Below, in pieces: positions 38,008-46,075 of a stretch of 64,000 nucleotides of DNA. This DNA comes from Bifidobacterium adolescentis ATCC 15703 (GTDB lineage: Bacteria > Actinomycetota > Actinomycetes > Actinomycetales > Bifidobacteriaceae), in assembly GCF_000010425.1 (NCBI RefSeq), contig NC_008618.1, forward strand, positions 303,946-367,945. The letters are read 5' to 3'. Position numbers and translations under genes: made by a program. The notes below the pieces were generated by a model that was given only the letters and a program-made list of their open reading frames with translations, did no database searches and had not been told where the DNA came from. The first letter of the stretch is position 1, and the number at the start of each line of letters is the position of its first letter.

Positions 38008-38466
38008 ATGCTGGGTCTAGGGCATGACGTCGTTGACGTGCCTGCGTTCGCCAAGCAGCTGAATGAGCCGGGGACGCGTATGCGCAATCTGTTCTCCATG
38101 CGCGAGATATGGCAGACGGCGCAACGGTCGCAGCTCAAGCATGATGACGAGGCGGTGCACCTCGCCGCCCGCTGGGCAGGCAAGGAGGCGTTCCTGAAAG
38201 CGTGGTGCGCGGCCATTTCGCGGCATGCGAAAGACGGCGCCGAAGTCGCATATCCGTACACGCTCGACAACTTCCCATGGGTGCGCATCGAAATTCTCGA
38301 CGATTCCCACGGCGTGCCGCGCGTCATACTGTCCTCCGAAGTGCAACGCAAGGTGCAGCAGTCGTTGGGCCTGCCGTTGGATCCGGTGTGCCAGTCGTAC
38401 GATATCTCCATCTCCATAAGCCATGACGGGCCGATCGCCTCCGCCGTGGTCATGCTCGAAATCTGA
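38008..38466 (+). CDS. acpS: Holo-[acyl-carrier-protein] synthase
   Basis: Transfers 4'-phosphopantetheine from CoA to the carrier-domain serine, most likely that of the adjacent FAS-I. The 152 residues begin MLGLGHDVVDVPAF with the metal ligand Asp7, and RWAGKEAFLKAW includes Glu60; SISISHDG closes the fold. AGGCGGAGG precedes the ATG. It is downstream of fas but behind a terminator, so it may have its own promoter. In mycobacteria AcpS is also encoded next to fas. Confidence 0.94.
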   Translation: MLGLGHDVVDVPAFAKQLNEPGTRMRNLFSMREIWQTAQRSQLKHDDEAVHLAARWAGKEAFLKAWCAAISRHAKDGAEVAYPYTLDNFPWVRIEILDDSHGVPRVILSSEVQRKVQQSLGLPLDPVCQSYDISISISHDGPIASAVVMLEI

Positions 38467-38480
38467 AATGCCATTCCCGC

Positions 38481-38508
38481 TTGCAAAAGTTGGTGGGATG
38501 TGTATAAT
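38481..38508 (+). promoter_or_regulatory. Promoter of tRNA-Gly
   Basis: TTGCAA (38481-38486), a 16-base spacer and a consensus TATAAT (38503-38508), 44 bases upstream of the tRNA. Confidence 0.8.
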
Positions 38509-38551
38509 AGCTCGAGTCGTTTCGTGTCGGCTTCGGACGTAGCGGCAACAC

Positions 38552-38625
38552 GCGGATGTAGCTCAATGGTAGAGCCTCAGTCTTCCAAACTGATTACGCG
38601 GGTTCGATTCCCGTCATCCGCTCCA
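38552..38625 (+). tRNA. tRNA-Gly (TCC anticodon)
   Basis: A cloverleaf with acceptor GCGGATG/CATCCGC, D-loop GCTCAATGGTAGAGC, anticodon loop CTTCCAA (TCC) and T-arm GGGTTCGATTCCC. The CCA end is encoded at 38623-38625. A terminator follows at 38646. Confidence 0.96.
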
Positions 38626-38645
38626 CAACAGCATCAGAGAAGAAG

Positions 38646-38672
38646 AAGGCGTGCCTCAAGGCACGCCTTTCG
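38646..38672 (+). terminator. Terminator after tRNA-Gly
   Basis: Perfect 10-bp stem AAGGCGTGCC (38646-38655) and GGCACGCCTT (38660-38669) with loop TCAA, then TCG. The U-run is short. Confidence 0.8.
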
Positions 38673-38774
38673 TATATCCGTATGCCCGGGCATACGATTG
38701 CCCGGGTATGCTGGAACGGGCCGCGGCGTGCGGCGGCGCAATCGCAAGATATCGCAATATATACGGAGCGGAAC

Positions 38775-39452
38775 ATGGGTCAGAAGGAACGCAACAAGGC
38801 AACGGAAGTCGTGGATGGCGTGGTCGAGACCGTCGACGTCTCCAAACACCCGACGGCGTCCATCGAACCGTCGGACCTGTCCTTGGCCGACATCGAACGC
38901 CGCAAATCGCATCCGGTCCGCTGGATTCTGTTCATGGCATTGGTGCTGCTGGCCATGATCGCGCCGTACTGGTGGGGGCGCGACATCGCGGTGCGGGACG
39001 CCTCATGGATGGTGGCGAACCTGAATTTCCTCGATCCCAAAGGCGTGGCGCTGATTTCATGGACGGTGACCATCGTGGCGCTCACCGGACTCGGACTGAT
39101 GGTCGCGGACGCGAAGAAATGGCTGTGGGGGACCATTTTCGTGATCGGCCTTGCCGCGGAGCAATTCGTCGCCGGCATGTGCCTGCTGAGCTTCAACTTC
39201 TGGAACGCCACCTATGTGATGTACGGTGAGGCGGCCGGACTGGCGAACGCCGCGAATCTCGGCATCATCGCCGCCGGTTTCGGCGTCGCGGTCTACGCGG
39301 TGCTCTGGGTGGGCCTGCTGGTGTGCATCAAGAAGGAATCGAAGCTCAACGTCCTCACACGCAGCTGGGCCTCGTTCCTATTGTTCTTCGCAATCGAACT
39401 CGTCGCGCTTGCCGTGGTGTTGTTCGGCGGTCTGCTCATGTCCATGGCGTGA
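38775..39452 (+). CDS. Integral membrane protein of unknown function
   Basis: A 225-residue protein. The first 55 residues are hydrophilic and charged; then about five or six hydrophobic segments follow (about 56-75, 95-118, 123-145, 160-180, 190-205 and 205-225). WWGRDIAVRDASWMVANLNFLD lies between the first and second. I recognise no family motif. ATG 38775 begins MGQKERNK; further upstream in-frame starts overlap the tRNA terminator and give unlikely sequence. It lies between tRNA-Gly and rpsO, without operon signs. Confidence 0.65.
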   Translation: MGQKERNKATEVVDGVVETVDVSKHPTASIEPSDLSLADIERRKSHPVRWILFMALVLLAMIAPYWWGRDIAVRDASWMVANLNFLDPKGVALISWTVTIVALTGLGLMVADAKKWLWGTIFVIGLAAEQFVAGMCLLSFNFWNATYVMYGEAAGLANAANLGIIAAGFGVAVYAVLWVGLLVCIKKESKLNVLTRSWASFLLFFAIELVALAVVLFGGLLMSMA

Positions 39453-39606
39453 CGTGAAGAACGGCCGTCGGCGGGGGGCGGAAATATCGGCCGGCGATTT
39501 TGGTCCGGCCGTCGTGTAAGATGTTCCCTTGGCGTGTTTCGCCCGCGGATAGAGAGCGCGTCGGTATTGGGCCGGCAGCACCGCGCAGCAATATAAGGAG
39601 GATGCC

Positions 39607-39876
39607 GTGGCACTTACGGCTGAGGAAAAGCAGGAAATCATCAAGACCTACGCAACCCACGAGGGTGACACCGGCTCCCCGGAGGTCCAGGTTGCTCTGC
39701 TCACCAAGCGCATCGCTGATCTGACCGAGCACCTCAAGGAGCACAAGCACGATCACCACTCCCGTCGTGGTCTGCTGCTGATGGTCGGCGACCGTCGTCG
39801 TATGCTTGATTACCTCAAGCGCGTTGACATCAACCGTTACCGCTCCCTGATCGAGCGTCTGGGTCTGCGCCGATAA
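39607..39876 (+). CDS. rpsO: 30S ribosomal protein S15
   Basis: An 89-residue primary binder of 16S rRNA. It starts at GTG 39607 with an ideal AAGGAGG (39595-39601) five bases upstream; the ATG at 39602 is out of frame. It contains [36 protein letters not shown] and [12 protein letters not shown]. The rpsO-pnp order is conserved across bacteria. Confidence 0.97.
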   Translation: MALTAEEKQEIIKTYATHEGDTGSPEVQVALLTKRIADLTEHLKEHKHDHHSRRGLLLMVGDRRRMLDYLKRVDINRYRSLIERLGLRR

Positions 39877-39884
39877 CATTCTTC

Positions 39885-39917
39885 CGCCCGAGCGCCATAT
39901 GGCGCCCGGGCGTTTTT
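39885..39917 (+). terminator. Terminator between rpsO and pnp
   Basis: CGCCCG-A-GCGCC (39885-39896) pairs with GGCGC-C-CGGGCG (39901-39912), with a palindromic centre, then TTTTT. Confidence 0.9.
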
Positions 39918-39980
39918 GCATGACAGCCGAGTTCAAGGAACAGACAGTTTGAAGGCCCGAGGTTTGGGGCGCACGAGGTC

Positions 39981-40105
39981 TAGAATCTAGAGATGAGGAA
40001 GCGGCGGAGGCAACGCCGCGTCACGCATGTAGGAATCGGTTGGAGTCCGCTGAAGAGGACTGCCGATAGTAGGTACACAAGAAAAGAAAACAAAGGAGGA
40101 ACCCT
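39981..40105 (+). promoter_or_regulatory. pnp leader with two hairpins
   Basis: TAGAAT at 39981-39986 is a possible -10 inside TCTAGAATCTAGA. Downstream lie hairpin 40001-40019 (GCGGCG/CGCCGC) and hairpin 40035-40067 (ATCGG...AGTCC/GGACT...CCGAT), then an ideal AAAGGAGG. In E. coli a 5' hairpin of pnp mRNA is the site of autoregulation; whether that applies here is inferred. Confidence 0.45.
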
Positions 40106-42784
40106 ATGGAGGGTCCCGAAATCAAGGCTGTTGAAGCCGTAATCGATAATGGTTCATTCGGCAAGCGCACGCTGCGCTTCGAGACCGGTCGTCTCGCCCA
40201 GCAGGCGGATGGTGCCGTCGCCGCCTATCTTGACGATGATTCGATGATTCTGTCCACGACCACCGCCGGTTCCAGCCCGAAGGAGAACTACGACTTCTTC
40301 CCGCTGACCGTGGACGTGGAAGAGAAGATGTACGCAGCCGGCAAGATCCCGGGCTCGTTCTTCCGCCGCGAAGGCCGTCCGAGCTCCGAAGCCATCCTGG
40401 CCTGCCGCATCATCGACCGTCCGTTGCGTCCGCTGTTCCCGCACACCCTGCGCAACGAAGTGCAGGTCGTCGAAACCGTGCTCGCCGTCAACCCGGATGA
40501 CGCATACGACGTCGTCGCACTGAACGCCGCCTCCGCCTCCACCATGATCTCCGGCCTGCCGTTCGAAGGCCCGGTCTCCGGCGTGCGTCTGGCCCTGATC
40601 GACGGCCAGTGGGTCGCCTTCCCGCGCTGGAGCGAGCGCGAACGCGCCGTGTTCGAAATCGTGGTCGCCGGCCGCGTTGTCGAGAACGGCGACGTCGCCA
40701 TCGCCATGATCGAAGCCGGTGCCGGCAAGAACGCATGGCACCTCATCTACGACGAAGGCCAGACCAAGCCGGACGAGGAAGTCGTCGCCGGCGGTCTTGA
40801 AGCCGCCAAGCCGTTCATCAAGGTGATCTGCGAGGCCCAGGCCGAGCTCAAGAAGATCGCCGCGAAGGAAACCAAGGAATTCCAGCTCTTCCCGGAGTAC
40901 ACCGAGGATCTGTACAACCGCATCGACGAGATCGCCCACGCCGACCTCGACGAAGCCCTGTCCATCGCCGAAAAGCTGCCGCGCCAGGACCGCATCCACG
41001 AGATCAAGGAAGGCGTCAAGGCCACCCTCGCCGGCGAGTTCACCGACATGGAAGACGCCGAGAAGGACAAGGAAATCGGCAACGCGTTCAAGGAGCTGCA
41101 GCGCCAGATCGTGCGCCGCCGCATCCTGACCCAGGACTACCGCATCGACGGCCGTGGCCTGCGTGACATCCGCACCCTGTCCGCCGAAGTGGACATCGTG
41201 CCGCGCGTGCACGGCTCCGCACTGTTCCAGCGTGGCGAAACCCAGATTCTGGGCGTCACCACCCTGAACATGCTCAAGATGGAGCAGCAAATCGACGCGC
41301 TGTCCGGCCCGCAGTCCAAGCGCTACATGCACAATTACGAAATGCCGCCGTACTCCACCGGTGAGACCGGCCGCGTCGGTTCCCCGAAGCGCCGCGAGAT
41401 CGGCCATGGCGCCCTCGCCGAGAAGGCCCTCGTGCCGGTGCTGCCGAGCCGTGAGGAGTTCCCGTACGCCATCCGTCAGGTCTCCGAGGCAATCGGCTCC
41501 AACGGTTCCACCTCCATGGGTTCCGTCTGCGCCTCCACGCTGTCCCTGCTCGCCGCTGGCGTTCCGCTGAAGGCTCCGGTCGCAGGCATCGCCATGGGCC
41601 TCGTGTCCGGCGACGTCGACGGCCAGCACATCTACAAGACGCTCACCGACATCCTCGGCGCCGAAGACGCCTTCGGCGACATGGACTTCAAGGTGGCCGG
41701 CACCTCCGAATTCATCACCGCCCTGCAGCTCGACACCAAGCTCGACGGCATTCCGGCCGACATCCTGGCGTCCGCCCTGCAGCAGGCCAAGGAAGCCCGC
41801 ACCACCATCCTTGAAGTCATCAACGAGTGCATCGACGGCCCGGCCGAGATGAGCCCGTACGCGCCGCGCATCATCACCACCACCGTTCCGGTGGACAAGA
41901 TCGGCGAGGTCATCGGCCCGAAGGGCAAGATGATCAACCAGATCCAGGAAGACACCGGCGCCGAAATCGCCATCGAGGATGACGGCACCGTGTACATCTC
42001 CTCCGAAGGCGGCGAGGCCGCCGAGAAGGCCAAGGAGATCATCGACCAGATCGCCAACCCGCACGTGCCGGAAGCCGGCGAGACCTACAACGGCAAGGTC
42101 GTGAAGACCACCTCCTTCGGCGCCTTCGTGAACCTGACCCCGGGCACCGACGGTCTGCTGCACATCTCCCAGATCCGCAACCTCGCCAACGGCGAGCGCA
42201 TCGACGCCGTCGAAGACGTGCTCAAGGAAGGCGACACCGTTGAGGTGGTCGTGCAGGGTGTTGACGATCGCGGCAAGATCTCCCTTGCCATCCCGGGCTT
42301 CGAGGATCAGGAATCCTCCGCTCCGCGTCGTGACCGTGGCGATCGCGATGACCGCCGTGGCGGCCGTGGCCGTCGTGACGACCGCCGTCGTTCCGACGAT
42401 CGCGATGATCGCGATTATGATGATCGTCCGCGTCGCCGTCGTTCCGACCGCGATGACGATCGTGATTATGATGATCGTCCGCGTCGCCGTCGTTCCGACC
42501 GTGACGATCGCGACTACGATCGTGACGACCGCCGTTCGTCCCGTTCCGATCGCGATGATCGTGATTATGATGATCGTCCGCGTCGCCGTCGTTCCGACCG
42601 CGATGACCGTGACTACGATCGCGATGACCGCCGTTCCGACCGTCGCCGTGGTAGCCGTCGTGACGACCGCAACCCGCGTTACGCCGCCGACGAGAACTAC
42701 GACGAGTACCGTGCCGATCGCGAAGAGCGCTCCGAGCGTCCGCGTCGCCGCGTGCGCCGCGACTTTGATCCGTTCGAAGACTGA
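40106..42784 (+). CDS. pnp: Polyribonucleotide nucleotidyltransferase with Arg/Asp repeat tail
   Basis: A 3'-5' phosphorolytic exoribonuclease; in actinobacteria it also adds 3' tails. The 892 residues hold two RNase PH domains (the second with [17 protein letters not shown] and [18 protein letters not shown]), a KH domain ([20 protein letters not shown]) and an S1 domain ([28 protein letters not shown]). From about residue 735 there is a tail of nearly 160 residues made of [20 protein letters not shown] repeats. Usual PNPases have 700-750 residues, so the tail is an addition. The Shine-Dalgarno is AAAGGAGG. Confidence 0.96.
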   Translation: MEGPEIKAVEAVIDNGSFGKRTLRFETGRLAQQADGAVAAYLDDDSMILSTTTAGSSPKENYDFFPLTVDVEEKMYAAGKIPGSFFRREGRPSSEAILACRIIDRPLRPLFPHTLRNEVQVVETVLAVNPDDAYDVVALNAASASTMISGLPFEGPVSGVRLALIDGQWVAFPRWSERERAVFEIVVAGRVVENGDVAIAMIEAGAGKNAWHLIYDEGQTKPDEEVVAGGLEAAKPFIKVICEAQAELKKIAAKETKEFQLFPEYTEDLYNRIDEIAHADLDEALSIAEKLPRQDRIHEIKEGVKATLAGEFTDMEDAEKDKEIGNAFKELQRQIVRRRILTQDYRIDGRGLRDIRTLSAEVDIVPRVHGSALFQRGETQILGVTTLNMLKMEQQIDALSGPQSKRYMHNYEMPPYSTGETGRVGSPKRREIGHGALAEKALVPVLPSREEFPYAIRQVSEAIGSNGSTSMGSVCASTLSLLAAGVPLKAPVAGIAMGLVSGDVDGQHIYKTLTDILGAEDAFGDMDFKVAGTSEFITALQLDTKLDGIPADILASALQQAKEARTTILEVINECIDGPAEMSPYAPRIITTTVPVDKIGEVIGPKGKMINQIQEDTGAEIAIEDDGTVYISSEGGEAAEKAKEIIDQIANPHVPEAGETYNGKVVKTTSFGAFVNLTPGTDGLLHISQIRNLANGERIDAVEDVLKEGDTVEVVVQGVDDRGKISLAIPGFEDQESSAPRRDRGDRDDRRGGRGRRDDRRRSDDRDDRDYDDRPRRRRSDRDDDRDYDDRPRRRRSDRDDRDYDRDDRRSSRSDRDDRDYDDRPRRRRSDRDDRDYDRDDRRSDRRRGSRRDDRNPRYAADENYDEYRADREERSERPRRRVRRDFDPFED
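42404..42643 (+). repeat. Tandem repeat encoding the PNPase tail
   Basis: Five in-frame units: 42404-42451 (48 bp), 42452-42502 (51), 42503-42553 (51), 42554-42601 (48) and 42602-42643 (42), covering residues 767-846. Units 1, 2 and 4 share GATTATGATGATCGTCCGCG; units 3 and 5 share a GACTACGATCG core, so two subtypes partly alternate. Confidence 0.85.
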
Positions 42785-42827
42785 CGTCTTCTCACGGATC
42801 CTTCGCAGCGAAGCTGCTCACTTCACC

Positions 42828-42862
42828 TACGAGAAGCCCACTGGGCTTCTCGCTTGACGGCT
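42828..42862 (-). repeat. Hairpin repeat of the GTTAAGC/GTAG family, copy C
   Basis: On the minus strand it reads GCCGTCAAG, then stem CGAGAAGCCC, loop AGT, stem GGGCTTCTCG, then TAG. The same plan is found at 59474-59508 and 59641-59674. The 10-bp stem is perfect. Confidence 0.7.
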
Positions 42863-42922
42863 CAGCATTCGAAGACTGATGACACCTTCGCGCGGATTTC
42901 CCGCAGCATAAGATGATTATCT

Positions 42923-42956
42923 GAAAGGCCCGCCCCCGTGGGGCGGGCCTTTCTGC
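42923..42956 (+). terminator. Terminator after pnp
   Basis: A perfect 14-bp stem (42923-42936 with 42940-42953), a 3-nt loop, ending in TTTC. Very GC-rich and stable; its left arm starts GAAA, so it can act on both strands. Confidence 0.9.
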
Positions 42957-43086
42957 ATTCCGACACGCTTGGCAAAACATGATGTCAATCGTTTTACGGG
43001 TGTATGCGCGCCGTGGAATGGTGCAGTCCTCATGAGAACATGATGGCAATAGAAGCAACGAAGCAGAGAAGCAGAGAGGAAATACG

Positions 43087-43647
43087 ATGATCGTAGCCAT
43101 TATTATCGTCGTCATCATCGTTCTTGTGCTGTTGTGGGCAATGTCCGCCTACAACGGGCTGGTTACGCTGCGTAACCGGGTGAAGAACGGCTGGGCGCAG
43201 ATTGACGTGCAGCTCAAGCAGCGTGCCGACCTCATTCCGAATCTGGTGGAAACCGTCAAAGGCTATGCTGCCCATGAATCCAACGTGTTCACGCAGGTGA
43301 CGCAGGCTCGTGCCGGCGTCATCCAGGCTGCGCAAAGCGGTGATGTGCAGCAGCGCATCCAGGCCGAGAACCAGCTGAGCCGTGCGCTGGTGAACCTCCA
43401 GGCCACCGCCGAGGCATATCCGCAGCTGCAGGCCAACCAGAACTTCATGGATCTGCAGGGGCAGCTCAAGGGGCTCGAGGAGAAAATCGCCTACGCCCGC
43501 CAGTTCTATAACGATGTGGTGCAGAAGTACAACACCAAGATCGAGGTCGTGCCGACCAACATCATCGCCGGACTGTTCCACTTCGAGCAGGCGGCGTACT
43601 TCCAGGTCGACGAAGCGGACCGTCAGGCTCCGCAAGTCAAGTTCTGA
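43087..43647 (+). CDS. lemA: LemA family protein
   Basis: A 186-residue protein with an N-terminal transmembrane segment (about 1-18) followed by a long helical domain outside or inside the membrane. Typical LemA text: YNGLVTLRNRVKNGWAQIDV, QLKQRADLIPNLVETVKGYA, RQFYNDVVQKYNTKIEVVP. The biochemical role of LemA is not established. GAGAGGAAA precedes the start. Two DUF2207 genes follow on the same strand; LemA and DUF2207 proteins are frequent neighbours, suggesting a shared envelope function. Confidence 0.92.
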   Translation: MIVAIIIVVIIVLVLLWAMSAYNGLVTLRNRVKNGWAQIDVQLKQRADLIPNLVETVKGYAAHESNVFTQVTQARAGVIQAAQSGDVQQRIQAENQLSRALVNLQATAEAYPQLQANQNFMDLQGQLKGLEEKIAYARQFYNDVVQKYNTKIEVVPTNIIAGLFHFEQAAYFQVDEADRQAPQVKF

Positions 43648-43785
43648 ACGTTTCCATACAAGAAAGGGGAGCGCTGACGAGGTGTGATGTCTTGCCAGCA
43701 CTCCCTTTCCTGTATTACGGTCCGTTGACGCCGAGACCATGCGTTGGTGCTTGAGGACCCTTGAGAGAAAACAGAGATACCGCCG

Positions 43786-46008
43786 ATGAATATCAGACGT
43801 ACGTTGGTCAGTCTGCTGTCCACGATTGTGGTCACGTTGACGATGTTGGGCATCGTGCTCATCAATGCGCAGACCTCCGATGAGGAACCCGATTTAAGCT
43901 ACCGCACGCTTGACTACGACGTGGCGGTGCAGAGGAACGGCGATCTCAAAGTCACGCAGCATATCGACATGAGGCTGAAGGACCGTGGCCGTGACTGGAA
44001 GCAGATGTATCAGCGGTATACGCTGAAATCCAAGAATCTCACGGATATCAGCGATATTGGGGTCAAGGACGTATCCAACGGCGAGACATACCGCCAGGGC
44101 GACTTCGTCTTCCCCGACAATGCCGACAACTGGAACGACGAGCATGCGGGACGGTGGTACATCGTGGACGTCACTGAGGATGAGAACGATCCTCAGCCGT
44201 TCAATCCGCAGACCGATGGGTTAAGTGATGACGGTCAGGCCGACAAAACACTTGAAATCGGTTGGAATATTCCACAAACCGTATCCGAGGACAGTCTCAA
44301 ATTCGATGTATCCATGACGCTGCATGGCGTGAGCACCGCCTATGACGACGTCGTCTCCTTCCAATGGGAGCCGTTCGGCGAGGAAAACCAGATTCCCATC
44401 GGTACGGTGACGGGCAAAGTCACATTCCCCAACGGCATTAACGGCAAGAATTCGTGGGCATGGCTGCACACCAAAAATACCTCCACCACGAACCGCGGCG
44501 ATAATGGTTCCCTGATGTTCTCCGCCAATGATGTGCGCGCCGGCGACTATTTGGATGTCGTGGCCATGTTCGATGCCTCGCAAGCGCAAGGCGTGGCACG
44601 CACCAAGTCCGGCGCATACAAGCAACGGCTTATCGACGATGAAACCAAACAGGAACGGGAATGGAGGTCCAGTCAGCATACGAAGGCCGTCAAACGGGTG
44701 GCCGGCTGGATATTCGCGGCGTTGATCGGCATCGCGCTTGCTGTGGCGGCGCTGTATTTCGCCATCGTCAGCTTCCGCAAATCGCAATACAAGGGCGATA
44801 TCGAATACTGGCGGGACCTGCCTGACCTAAGTCCAGCAGCCGCCGCGAAGATGGAGGATATCATGAGCGCATCCTCCTCGATATTCGGTTCCGGCAAGAC
44901 CAAGAACGCCGACAAACTGGCCAACAGACAGATGTCCGCCACGGTGATGTCGCTTGCCTCGAAAGGCGCGATCGCCATCTATCCGGGGCCGGTGGACCTG
45001 TATAACGGCATTGATTTGACCACGACGAGCGCGGCTTCGGTGGCTGGCATGCTCGGTTCCAATGCGGCGTCCGCGCGCAAACTGAAGAAGACCAGCACCA
45101 TCGCTATCATGCCGGTGGTGTGTGACGACATCGGTTCGTTGCTGCTCAGTTCCTCCGAAAGAGCGGTGCTTGACATCCTGCTTAAAGCGTCATCGCGTCT
45201 GCATGATGCGCAGGTGTTTGATTTGAAACAGATGAGCAAGGCCTTCAAACACTATTCGAGCGGTTACAAGCTGTTGGAAACCTTCGACAACGCGTGCTCC
45301 ATGGAATTCGATGACTTACATGCCGTCAAGCCTATGGGATTGCTCAGCTATCTGTTCAGTGGGCTGGGTATTGCGTTCGCCTTCTTCCTGGCGTTGAAAT
45401 ACGTGCAGGACGGTGAGCTTGCCGTGGCGCTGGTCGTCTGCGTTCCGGTGGTCGCGCTTTGCGCTTTCGCCGCAGCATACGGGAAACGCTATGTGCTGAC
45501 CGATGAGGGGCAACGCTATGGTGGGCAAGTCGCCGGATTGAAACGCTATCTTACGGATTTCAGCGATTTCACCGACCGAGGCGTGCTCGACATGACGTTG
45601 TGGGGCCGGTACATGGTGTATGCCACCGCGTTCGGCATTTCCAAGAAGGCGATGGCCCAGCTAGCCAGAGCATATCCCGAAGTGGCCGATCCGCAGTGGT
45701 TGGATGAGCATGCCGGCACCTCGTACATGTACATGCCCTTGCGTTCCAGCAGCCTGCTTGGCGCATCCGTCGGCACGTCGCTTGGCGCCTCCACGATTGA
45801 TCCGGCCGCATTCAGCGCGAATTTCGGCGATCTCGGTGCGCAGCTGAGTTCCAGTTTCGCCGATGTGCGCAGCACGATCTCCGCGGCGGCCCCATCCTCC
45901 TCATCCGGAGGTTCCGGAAGCTCCGGCGGTTCCGGTGGTTCCTTCTCCGGCGGCGGTTTCGGAGGATCGTCCGGCGGCTCCGGCGGCGGTTCGTTCGGAG
46001 GCCGATGA
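43786..46008 (+). CDS. DUF2207 membrane protein, first copy
   Basis: A 740-residue protein. An N-terminal hydrophobic helix (about 8-28) may be a signal anchor. The extracytoplasmic DUF2207 domain spans about 35-295 (DYDVAVQRNGDLKVTQHIDM, LEIGWNIPQTV). A transmembrane segment at about 304-330 follows, then a cytoplasmic-type region with a helical pair (about 520-570), and a C-terminal Ser/Gly tail (about 700-740) rich in GGSGG and ending FGGR. The function is unknown. It has a tandem paralogue after 67 bases. Confidence 0.85.
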   Translation: MNIRRTLVSLLSTIVVTLTMLGIVLINAQTSDEEPDLSYRTLDYDVAVQRNGDLKVTQHIDMRLKDRGRDWKQMYQRYTLKSKNLTDISDIGVKDVSNGETYRQGDFVFPDNADNWNDEHAGRWYIVDVTEDENDPQPFNPQTDGLSDDGQADKTLEIGWNIPQTVSEDSLKFDVSMTLHGVSTAYDDVVSFQWEPFGEENQIPIGTVTGKVTFPNGINGKNSWAWLHTKNTSTTNRGDNGSLMFSANDVRAGDYLDVVAMFDASQAQGVARTKSGAYKQRLIDDETKQEREWRSSQHTKAVKRVAGWIFAALIGIALAVAALYFAIVSFRKSQYKGDIEYWRDLPDLSPAAAAKMEDIMSASSSIFGSGKTKNADKLANRQMSATVMSLASKGAIAIYPGPVDLYNGIDLTTTSAASVAGMLGSNAASARKLKKTSTIAIMPVVCDDIGSLLLSSSERAVLDILLKASSRLHDAQVFDLKQMSKAFKHYSSGYKLLETFDNACSMEFDDLHAVKPMGLLSYLFSGLGIAFAFFLALKYVQDGELAVALVVCVPVVALCAFAAAYGKRYVLTDEGQRYGGQVAGLKRYLTDFSDFTDRGVLDMTLWGRYMVYATAFGISKKAMAQLARAYPEVADPQWLDEHAGTSYMYMPLRSSSLLGASVGTSLGASTIDPAAFSANFGDLGAQLSSSFADVRSTISAAAPSSSSGGSGSSGGSGGSFSGGGFGGSSGGSGGGSFGGR

Positions 46009-46075
46009 AACAGACGTACTGGCAAACGCACCATGGCCGCATTGGCCAGTCGTAGAGAGCAGGAAGGGGTGAACA

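Larger units (their letters stand above)
42785..43086. other. Gene-free interval between pnp and lemA
   Basis: It contains the minus-oriented hairpin repeat at 42828-42862, a strong terminator at 42923-42956 and about 130 bases of lemA upstream region. TTGGCA at 42969-42974 has no convincing -10 partner. No coding sequence is seen. Confidence 0.6.

Noticed and set aside
42404..42643. CRISPR-like spacing in the PNPase tail repeats
   Set aside because: The units are contiguous, in frame and coding, with no unique spacers or cas genes.
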